Source: Batillaria attramentaria | Lineage: Eukaryota; Mollusca; Gastropoda; Batillariidae | Assembly: GCA_018292915.2 (NCBI GenBank) | Contig: JACVVK020000321.1 | Location: 740,871 to 804,870, forward strand | DNA length: 64,000 nt | Direction of reading: 5' to 3' | Part shown: positions 12,860 to 24,800 of the stretch, piece by piece | How the letters are laid out: each line of letters begins with the position of its first letter | Numbering within the stretch: position 1 is the stretch's first letter | Notes under the pieces: model-generated | What the model saw: only the letters and a program-made list of their open reading frames with translations | Database searches by the model: none | What the model was told of the DNA's origin: nothing | Position numbers and translations under genes: made by a program

Positions 12860-15800
12860 CCCCCAATCCCTCTCCCGCTGGCAACATTTTCCCTGTTTCT
12901 CAGAATGGGTGGAGCATAGTAACCTGTCACTTTCTTTTATTTAAATGTTATGTAAATTTTGTAACTTCATGTAATGTTATTCATAAACTGATGTCAAGCT
13001 GGTGTCAAGATCATTTGCTACATTATAATACCACATTGATCTGTACTGTGTATTGATCTCCGCAGCGAGAAAGTGAAGAGGCAGAAGATCCGGTATCGTG
13101 TTCAATTGTTCATAGAATTGATTTGTCTGTTGAAAAGCATTTTTTTTTTCATTTTTTGTGTATGTTTATGTTGTTGTTGGTATTTAGTTGTTTTTGTTTG
13201 TGTGTTTGTTTTGTTGTTGTTGTGTTGGGTTGTATGTGTCTGGAATTTGGTTTGCTTTTCCCAGAAACAAATGATAAAATCTAAGACCTGTGTTGATCTG
13301 CATGTAGGGCTGTGCCATATTTTGGACAGTCACCTTTTTTTTTTCAAGACAAAATATGCTCCTACAGGTATTTGTATGTGGCATACACTGTCACGAGTGA
13401 TACCATTCAAGGGATATACTTTATTGGCAGCAGTGACCCTTTCAGTATCAGTGTTCAGCATTAGTAGCTGATTGTTGAATGCTGCTGTGGGGGGGGGGGG
13501 GAGGGGGGTGCATGCCACTAGTCCTACCTGTCGATAGTCCTACGCCGATCGTCCTACTGTCCGGGGTCTAAATCCCTGATAGTTGTACGCTTGACAGTCC
13601 TGCATGTAAACAGTCCTACAGTTACTTGAAGTCGTGTCAGTCCTATATATCGTGAGTCGTATGTGTCGATAGTCCTATGCTTGTTTAGTCTTCTCCCAGT
13701 AGGACTACGGCCTCTGCATAAAAGAAAACACCAAAAGTGTAGGACTATTAACTCACAGGACTAATGATACATAGGGCTGATGAGACTTTGAGAAAGTGTA
13801 GGACTATTGACATGTCGGACTGTTGAGTGTCAGTCTGTAAAAATTTGACTTTCGATACAAAATGCTTACAATCATTGGACTATCAATAAATAGGCCTATT
13901 GACCATAGGACTATCGACGCTTAGGACTATTGACACATGAGATTATAGAGACACCCCCACCCGTTGGTGGTTGATGATGAAAGGTTGCGTCCGCAGGATC
14001 TGCTGGCTGCGCTGAGGGCGCCAGGAGAGCAGGAGGAGGCCAAGGAGGAGGAGGGCAACGAGGAGGAGCAGGAACCACCAGAGGAGGAGGACTACCCTGA
14101 CCCAAAGACGCCAGGTATACTGACTGAATGCTTCAGCTGGTACTCCCAGCACCAAAATGTTTCCTGTGCTGATTTGTCTCTACCTTACTGGACCCACCCT
14201 CTGGAACACTTTCCAAAAAAAAGAAAAAGAAAAAAATACAGCATATAGATTAGGTCTCCACCCTTAAATTGAAGGTAGCATTCCACCATGTTGCATGCCA
14301 GATGCTTGGGGTATTGGACTGGCAAGCAATGGCCTTATGATTGGCTCCTGTTTGCTGATTCTTATAAACATGATAGAACCGCAGAGGCAACAAAATACCG
14401 ATCCTGACTTGCCCAACAGCATTCTTTTTTGTCTTTGTCCACAGATTGATGTTATGCAAAGTAACTGTCATGCTGCAGACATTTGCAATACATGTTAGCT
14501 AAGGCTTTGCCCACCAGCCAGCAAATCAAAATCAGGCATGGTGTAGATGGTACTGTGACCACATTGTGCACGGTTGTCAGCCCACACTAAGTTATGTTTT
14601 GTCTGATACGCTTGCTACTTTCCCAGGACTGACAGAAAGAACGAAAAAAGGAATAAGTTAGTTAGTTATTTAGGGCTTTAACACCGCGCAAGAAAAGAGG
14701 AATAAAAGCACAGAAAACCCTGATCTAAGTGTATAAAATGAATGTGGCGTGCGCTAAGATCAGCTTTTCTTAATTCCTTTTGCTAACAGAGCCAACAGAA
14801 TGGGAGGACTTTGATGAAGAGGACGATGTAGTGGACCTCCGTGCGTACCAGGTGGTGGGTGGCGTCTTCTGCTTTGACCTGCTGGGGCTTCCCCCACAAC
14901 CAAAAGTCTGTAAAAATTGGGTCATCACACAATGTAAGTACTCCTTTTTATAGATATATTTTTTTTAAGTGGCTGCATTGGGTCTTTTTTCTGCTTTTTT
15001 AATGGTGGTGGTTTTTCTTTTTGCCACAACAGTGAGGTTTTATGCACTTGGCGCATTGAGTTTTATTTAAAGAAATGCGCCCTACAAATACCATTTATTA
15101 TTATTTTTATTATCACTTAGTTATGGGGGTTTACACACATGTTTATGAAATGGAACTTTTAATTAATGAAACAGGGGCTACCAGTTATACTGGTGAATAT
15201 ATTTCTTTTATTCTATGTATGTATTGTCAACCAAATGGCATTCTTGGAGTGGAAAAGAACAATGGGAATTAAACATGCAGTAGTTGATGGGTATGGACAC
15301 AGTTTTAGATGGGGATTGATTGAAAATAAAATAAAATAAAATAAATGAAGACTTTTCTAGTTCCTTTTGCAGTCTGCATTTAGCTCTTAAAGATTGTGTC
15401 ATTCAGTTTGATGCAGTGATGATTGATTTGTGTGTCCAGTGGTGGATCCTCCTGAACTTGAATTCCTGGATTACGTTGCGGATGCGCCAGTCACCTCTGG
15501 ACAAGAGAAAGGCAAAGAGAAGGAACATGACAAACGTGACGAAAAACCACCAATCAATGTCACAGTCAAGTGAGTACAATGTTGATATCAAGATTTCATG
15601 GTTGAAATTTTTCAACCTTAATTATGGTGGATTTCAGCCAAATTATTTTGATCAAAATACGGAATTCCTTATTTCTGAACTGTCAAACTGGGAGATGGCA
15701 TGTAGCACTGGCAGAGTTTTCCCGTCAAGTTTTTGCCAGAAAACTCCGAGAAAGTCTTTTTAATAGTGTAAACAGGCAACATTTGTCTGATTCTTTTTTT

Positions 15801-18800
15801 TTTTGGGGGGGGGGGGGGGGGATTTGGAAATAATTTTATATTATATACACGGCAAGTAAAATGCCTTGAAGTTTCCTTGAAGTGCATAATATGTGTGAAT
15901 CTTGGTATTGTATATGTTTATACTTGCTTGCATGCAGCCTCCCTTCAGATGTGATGTTTTTGGAAGAGCCGCAGGTGGCACGATGGGACCCAGTCAAGCA
16001 GTACTGGCGAACAGACGGGTTCTCAAACTTTGCCTACGATGAAGGTGAGCAGATGAGCATTTTTGTTTTGTTTTGTTTTGTTTTGTTTCTAGCTGTATCT
16101 ACATCTCAATGGCTACAGCCTAGGGGATGAAAGTACAATGTACAAGCTTCGTCACTCAGTTTAACCTTTTCACACCATGCACCCAGCGTTTGCGCAGAGC
16201 CCTTGCATTCCGTTGCCAACCACACATCTGGACCCTGGGTGCTGATGCGCGAGGACGCTGTTACCAAGCATCCACAACCCGTGTCATCTCCGCTCTCACT
16301 GTGGCTGCTATGCCCAATTTTTCCAATCAAAAATATTTTCCCATATAAGTGCTTATAGTTATTTTTCAAGCCGTACCAAACATGATCAGGGAACATCTGA
16401 GGAAAACCTCAAATATAAAAAAATGTTAAAATGCTAAAATCGCCCAGTTGGCAAGGGTTGTTCTCGCACACATGCAGTGCCTGAGTCACATGAGAATTCT
16501 ACGGCGTGCGGTCAAGGTCGGCAGTGAGATAAATCTCTGCAGGATATGTTCATTGTAACAATATTAGTGTAAATGACCATTGTTTTTACATGTTACAGGA
16601 CAGAGTTTGTGTTGTTGTGTTGCATTTGGAACATCAAACCATTAATTTTATTTAAAAAAAAATTGGAAGGGGTGGGGTGGGGGAGGGGGAGATGGGGTAA
16701 TTTTTTTTCAGTCTCTTACATTCTGACATGTGTTATCTTTGATTTACTTGAAACGTTATTTGCTGTCACTTCTGGTCATGTGGACAGCCACATTTCTGAA
16801 AGAAAAGCACTCCTTCACAGTTGATCGGCAAACACTGTCGCATGTTACAGACAACCGCACCTTCAAGTTCTCAGTGAGGCAGTTCGGCACCCTGAGTCTG
16901 CTTCAGGATACACACATCAACATGCCCTTCCAGTCATGGGAGCTGCGTCCTCATGGAGTCAACGCTGCGGTTCTCACCATCATTGCAGCCATTGTGGAGC
17001 TGGAGATTGAGATCAAGGTACATGGTTGAAGCCCCTTGATATTACGTCTGGTGCACAACTTCAGGGTTGCCTACCTCTGGGAACTATAACAAGAACCATG
17101 ACAGGACAAATAATAATAATAATGAGCATTGTATAGGCGCTTTACCCAATTTCATGTATCGGCTCAAAGCACCGTGAACTGAACCCAACACACATGATCA
17201 CGTGAATCACACGCATTCTCTCACACACTGGACATACACACATTACAGTCACCTAATGCGAAGGGTCAGCTTAGCTATTCAAATTGCGGAATTTAGAATT
17301 GCATTTATTTTTCAGATTTGGTGGGCTGAACATTTCCAAAGCAGACGGGGGGAGGGGGGGGGGGTGGGGGTGGGGGAGCCGGAGAGAACCCCTGATGATC
17401 CGCCTGAATGAACGGTGCCACATACGAGAAGGAAAAATTCTTTGCCTCGAGTGGGACTTGAATCCCTGACCTCTCGAATTGGTGGCAAGTCTCTTAACCA
17501 CTAGACCACCGACCACCCCAGATGTCATTGCTGACTGTAAAAATATGAGACATGGTGCAGAAATGATGAGAATAATAATAAGAAGAAGAAGAACAATGGA
17601 GCACCTGTCCCTGGTGACCATGCTGCAAGCTCCAAGTGCCTTACAATCACGACAGTTGATGAGACCGGGTCATACCCGGCCCCTATTTACTGATATTTTG
17701 TGTACAACGTTTTTACTACTGTATCCCCTTTTGTTCTTAGCCCCACTGTCCCTCTCGCCACCCGTTCTTACGCGTCCCTGGCCAGCCCTGTGTAGTGTGT
17801 ACTGCCCACTAGCCACACGCGCAGTGTTGCGTATCCGCGGTGGCGCGCGTGTCAATTAGTTGTGTTTGTTTATGTCTGTTTGGTGTCAAATATCTCCGTA
17901 GTCCCTTCACTTAGAATAATTCTGTAAACTGCAGTAGTTTCCTGACAGCTTGTACATTTTAATCATGTTTTGTTTTTAGCGCTGTTTTGTAGTTTAATGG
18001 GCGTATTTTGCGATTTTCACCACTTTTCAAATGCGTGGTCCCTGTCTTTACACTCCTTAATCGGCGATAGAAAATTGTCTGTGTTTTGATGAGATCTTAA
18101 ACCATTATAGTCTTACAGTACTTTTTACGCTCTTTTAGATGCACTTTGTTTGAAGTTTCTAGCTGTTATCTAACGCCCGCTGTGATTCGTTTTCCATGTG
18201 TTAAGAAACACAAATTTCGCTGTGGCTGGCCCACGCGGTCTGCTTTTCGCTGCACTTGGGGCAGTGCTGTCTTTGCGGCCCGCGCTGGGCACATAAGTAG
18301 CCGCGGGCTACGCCTCACTGCACAGTCGCCAGTCAGCCCTGCCGCGAGTCACTGCACGTGTCTACGAATTGTCTGCCATTTGTACTGTTTCCATGCAATA
18401 AAACTCATGTCATAGCGACCTCTGTGTTTGGTCTCCCTGCCTGCATGAACCGGACCCCTGACACCCGGTTACATTAAAAAAAATGAAACCATAAACCAAA
18501 CCATGAAACAATGAATTCTCTCAACTTACACTGGACGAATAACAACTTAAGCACAGATTAAGAGCAGAAAACGTATAGACGCTTCAGCAAAGATCAGCAG
18601 AGACAAATGATAGGACATATACATGTCTGCCTAGATAAAAAGAAATAAAAATCGGATGTATTAAATATATGAATAAAAGCCTGATTTCTTCAATATTAGG
18701 AATCACAGAGCTGTAAAAACCGTCGCGGCGAACAAATGGCACATCACTGCTTTTGTTTACATAGATAGAACCTCAAAAGTGGGGTGGTCGGTGGTCTAGT

Positions 18801-21800
18801 GGTTAAGACTTTGTCACCGATGCGAGAGGTCAGGTTTGAGTCCCAGTCGTGGCGAAGAATTTTTCTTTCTCGTATGTGGCACCGTTCATTTGGGCCGACC
18901 GTCAGGGGTTCTCTCCGGATACTTCGGCTTCCTCCCCCTCTACTTTGGAAATGTTCAGCCAACAAAACTTGAAAGATTTGGGATAAAGTGCCCATGTTAG
19001 TTCCATTATTATTATTAAGGGGAGGTGAGATTCCCCAGGAGTCCTCCCTGGAGCTGCTTTTGCACAAGTAGCAAGGGACAAAAAAACGCAAAATGGAGCA
19101 TTTTAACATTTTCAGCCCTGCCACCGTATCACCTACGGTCTCGCAGACCCTAACAATAATTAATATGTGTGCATGTGACCGACTCTCATGCGCTCTGCAC
19201 AGTGGAAGATTCCCCTACAGGATGGATCCAATACTTCTTGAGAAATAGGGTTTTGTATGCTAGAGCCCAGCTTTAGATCTAGCACACTTGAAAAACTCCC
19301 AGAGAGCGTTATCATTGTTGAGATTTCTTCAGAGCTGAAAGGGTTAATGATACTTGCAGCAGGATACAGTGAACAGTGAAGCGTAAAGTGAACAGTGAGG
19401 TGAATGTTGAACAGTGATGTACTTGAACGAGTTGACCCTTTTTTTTTTATAGATCCTGATGTAACATACTGAGACGCATTAGTCCATCGTGAAACTCGTA
19501 ACTGCTCTGTTGTGCATGTGCAGGATGGGTTGTGTTGCCTGAGTCAGCCTGCAGACAAGCCAGAACTGGCCCACATCTTAAATCAGTGGATGACGCCCAG
19601 AGAACTGGTTGAGGTAAGCACTGCCAGAAGTAACTGGAGTACATGTGTATTCAGAATCAAGAGTCACATATGCAGGTAAGAGTAACCTCTGGAGGAAGGA
19701 AGGTGTGTGTGTGTGGGGGGGGGGGGGGGGGGGAGGTGTCATCATCATACAACACCCCTTTATGGATTTGCCTTGCTGTGCTGGAACTGCTTAGAGGCAG
19801 GTCAGAGGTGGTGCATGGCATCCAGGCAACTGACCACACCATAACATTTCATGTCTTTTTCATTTCTATTTTGTTTCAGAAAATGCAAAGAGCGGGTTTG
19901 AATGTGTTCCCCCAAGAAGACTCATCAAAATACGTGACAGTACAGAACAAGGTATCATAAGTTAGATATCATGCACTTGCTCTGAATGTCAACCCCCACT
20001 TTATTTTGTCACCTTATTTGAAGTGGCGGCTGATTGCCACAGAGCCGTTACAAAGGCTAGCGTTGATTCTACGTCCCCATCTGTAAATATATCTACATGT
20101 AGCAAGAGGGTTTAATTAGTATTGCTGAAATTGCCGTCACATGCAATTTTTTTTTATTTTTTACTGCAACAACTCTTTGCCAGCTCCAGTGGTATTTCTT
20201 CTGGGTAATGGGTGGAATCCACGGAGGGCTTGGAAGCTGGGGCAATTTTTATTATGCATGATGATGAAGATGAGGATGATGGTAAGATGATGCTATGGAG
20301 GTCCGTGTGGTTTGAGACTGCAGGACAGGGCCGCATTCCATGCTCCCTGTTGTAAATATCCCGGCATTAACCAGGCCCGGGAACTATGGCACCTGCGGTG
20401 CTAGCCGTGTAATCATCCACATCATAAGACTTGTCATACCAAGGGAAGCACCCCCAAAGTCACACCTGTGAAGTGGGTAAATCTCGGCTGTGTGGCAACA
20501 GCCTCCCCATTGGGCCCACTGGTCTGGGTAGGAGCTGACCTAGCTGGGAAAAATCCTGCTTGCCTCGGCTGGGACTCGAACCTGGGTCTCCCGGTCCACG
20601 GGCCGAAGTGCTAACCACTACACCACGGGCGCCGGTGTCACGTGCAATATTGCTATTTTAGAGTTGATTTTATGACAGTGACAGTAGACAAAATCACAAA
20701 CTGTATAGATGACCGTGTATTTTTTTTTTTTTTTTTTTTCTGTTGCATGACTAGACGGGTGACACAGGTTTCATATTGTTACTAACTTATCACAACAGAG
20801 CTAATCTAAGAAAATTCGCTTGAACACTTTCAGCCTTGCCACTGTTATCACCCACGGTCTCGCAGACCCTAACAATAATATGCGTGCATGTGACCGACTC
20901 CCATACGCTCTGCACAGTGGAAGATTCCCCTATAGGATGGAGACAATACTTCTGGAGAAATAGGGTTTTGTATGCAAGAGCTCAGATTTAGATCTAGAAC
21001 ACTTGGAAAAACTCCCAGGCAGAGAGCGTTATCGTTATTTAGATTCCTTCAGGGCTGAAAGGGTTAAGTAAAAGAGTTCATTTTATTGGATTTCACAACT
21101 AACAGTGCAGTTCATTTTGATTCCCTGCATGCAAAGCCCATGTGGCTCTACTACGTCTCTTAGAAATCTCCCCCAGTGTCAACACTAAGACCGCTCAAAA
21201 TTGCTTCTGGATCGCAAGGGCCCTGTCACTCGGGTCAATCGTTGACAAACTGCCTCTTTGCACACCTGTACTTTGCACATGGTGTGGCTTGAAGTCTGAG
21301 GATTTGTTCTCGCAAGCTACCATGTGTCTTACATTTCTCGCCATCTTTGATTTTCTTAGGTGCAGCCGGCCATTGTTAGCTTTCTAGCGTTCACTCCTCT
21401 TGAAAGTGTGATTAGAATTATGACGGACTTTCCCAGTACCATGTCCTCCCAGGCCGTGGGTGGAATCCACGGAGGTCTTGGAAGCTGGGACAGTTCTTCT
21501 TTTGCATGATGATGATAAGGATAATGGTGTGATCATGTTGTGGAGGTCCATGTAGTTTGGGACTGTGGGACAGGGCCACATTCCACACCTCCTGTGAAAA
21601 ATATCCAGATATTGAACTACGGCACCTGCAGTTCTGAGCGTGTAATCATGAGGTGTGTCATAACAATAGAAGCACCCCCAGCAGCCTCACCGTTGAGCCC
21701 ACAGCACGCCTGCTCTGGGTAGAAGTTGACCTAGGTAGGAAAAATCTGGCTTGCCTTGGCTGGGATTCGAACCCTGGTCTCCCAGTCCATGGTCCAAAGT

Positions 21801-24800
21801 GCTAACCAAGTGATGATTATAATTCTAGTACCTGGTCTGCCTGCTCTTGTTCAGAATGCTCCTCCAGAAGTGGCTCCGTCAGACAGTATACCGGAGGACC
21901 CTAGCACACTTGTAGGAAGTGAGGTGGCCTCAATGAATGCTGAAAGGTCAAGCAAACAATCTGACAGATCGTCTGTTCTTCATACTGATCCGCCCTCAGC
22001 CACCTCATTAGTAAGACCATCTGGCATGGAGCCGTCACCATCCATGGCCATGGATAGCAAAAAATCAAAGAGGTCCAGTGCTAAGAAAGGGAATAAAAAA
22101 TCTCGCTCGGCTGGGTCGTCCAAAGGGCGGTTTGGAACCCCGGGGCCGATTGAAGAATTGCCGGAAGTGGAGGAACACAAAGCTCCGGTAAGCGTCGCAT
22201 GCAGGCCAACAACCTTAGTAAAGCATGTACTGCCCCAGTCCTGTGCCATGCACAAGCTCGGACTCCGGAGATTCAGCTGTTGATGGCTACTGCAATGCCC
22301 CTTCTCTTCCACCCTCCCCTTTCCCCACTCCCTTACAATAATAAGAAGAAGCAGCTCATCGATATAAGCACTTTGTCCCAAACATGTGGCTCAAAGCGCT
22401 GCGAGCTAAACCCAACACGCATGCTCACTTGAATCACAAGCATTCTCTCCCACACTGGACATGAACACATTACAATCAGGTGGTGTGAAGGGCCTTACTT
22501 CCACTCCCCATCCTATCCCCTTACCTAACATAGCATGATAAGGAGGTTGACCTGTGGCTGCATGCAAGCTAGGATATTGTTTTGTTGTTGTTGCTGTCGT
22601 CATTGCGTTTAAAGACTACCAATACCAAAACTGGTTAAAAGTTTCTATGAGTATACTTTGCTGCACAGTGAATCATCACCAAACATGTACTTACATGCAG
22701 TTTTTTTTACTAATCACTGCTTATCATAATTATTTGATGGTTCCCGTTGTTTATCTCGTGGGTGGGTGACTATATAGGTGGGGGTGGGGGCAGGGGCAGT
22801 TTTTGCATCGACTGACACTTGTCTTTTAAATTTTTTACAGAAACCTTTCAAGGTTTGGGTATAAACTGAATTGTTTGTGCTTGAAACTCAAAGAGTTCTT
22901 CTGGATTCTCTATAACTCATATTCCACCTGTTCAAGTTTCTGTATAGCTGTGTGTGTGAGATGTTGATTCAGAGTTTCAACTTTGACGGGCTTCATTTTT
23001 TAAATTTTTTAAAAAATAATGTATAATGTTCCCTTGAAAAATAATTAACAGCTGTTGATGAGTATGTGACAGTTTTGTCATCCGTTTCCTTAAAGTGTTT
23101 AATTGTTCCTCTGACATGATGTTTCTGGTTTGCAACCCTTTCCCATCTGAAGTGAATTACATTTCTTCTTTTTTGTTTTTCTTTGGGGGGGGGGGGGGGG
23201 GGGGGGGGGGGAGGGTTGTTTCTACTTTTTGTTGTTGTTGATTTTGCTTTTTTAAAAGTTTTTTTTTTTTTTTTGATGTTTGCAATTTTTTTTCTTCCAT
23301 CCTGTTGGCACCATTTTATTGCTCTTTGGTTTGTTCTACCTTTCAACTGTTCGGCTCCTTGTGTGTTTGAGGGAGGTGGGGTGGGGTGTGGGGGGGGGGG
23401 GGTGGTGAGGAGGGGAGAGGGGGCAGGGTGGAGTTGGGTTTTTTTTCCCTGCTTTTTTTAACCTTCCATTTTTCGCTCTTCTCTCTCCCACCCTGTGAAC
23501 TTATTGGCATAGATGAACATGAAATGGGGTGGTTCGAATGATGTTCGAAAATCTGAAATTACTTACATGTATAAGCAAATAGTATTTCCAGAATAGTTCA
23601 CATACCACAATAACTATACTTGTCGAGGCACTTGGGCTCAAAGTGCTGTGAATTGACCATAAAATGCATGCTCACTATCACACACGCTTTTTACATAGAC
23701 GCACAGTGTATCAACTGAGAAAAGAGAATTTATTCCACTGTTTTTGTTTCCATTTTCAGTCAGCGATGTTATTTTCTGACAGTGAAACTTGTTCATTTGA
23801 CCCTGTTTCTTTTATACTGTGTATGAAATACATGTACATGTACCACTAAGATTTCAGTTTTTTTTTCCAGTTACGTATTTGGTTTGACTTGAGCTGTAAA
23901 ACAAGATTTAAATCTCTTGCTGAAATGCACCATGTCTGTCTCATAATGTGCACATTGTACTGGAGAAGTTTGTTTCCTGTAATGCCTGAGAAATGTATGA
24001 AACTGAGACACAAGAACATTGTATCTGAAATGTGCAGTGAACTGATAGGATTATATAAAGATATGGGTTTGTGATAACTGAATGTTTAATTATGTGCACG
24101 TTTCTTTTCAGGGTGTGGTTATTATAATGCTTGCTTTGGAATTTTGAATGTTTCATTTTCTTTAAGATTCAAATGTTGATAAGAGTTAATCAGTAATGTA
24201 AACTGTGTTTATCATGATCTATGGTTTACCTAAACACACCTACAGTGCTATACAGTTACACACATTTTAATTGTAAGAAAGACAACCTGTTCACTACATG
24301 TGCCTGTGCAGCAGTTCTGTCTCCAAAATCATAAGAAAAGAAGAATTTAGTTTCACCACAGCCCAGTGCACACTGTAGTAGCTCATCCCAACCAATAATA
24401 ATAAAAATAATAACTGCGTATTGTATAGGCGCTTTACCCAATTTATTGCATCGGCTCAAAGCACCGCGAACTATAGGCACTTTACCCAGTTTATTGCATC
24501 GGCTCAAAGCACCGCGAACTATAGGCGGGTGGGTGGGTGGGTGTTTGGGGGTTTAACGTCCTTTTCCACCACATATGGGTGATATCAAAGACGGGGCAAC
24601 GATGAAAAAGCCAGCACAAATATTTGGCCCCAGCCGGGATCGAACTCACGACCCGAGCATTAGAAGTCCAACGCTCTACCATTCGACCACCCCGGCTCCC
24701 CCGAACTATAGGCACTTTACCCAGTTTATTGCATCGGCTCAAAGCACCGTGAACTATAGGCGCTTTACCCAGTTTATTGCATCGGCTCAAAGCGCCGCGA

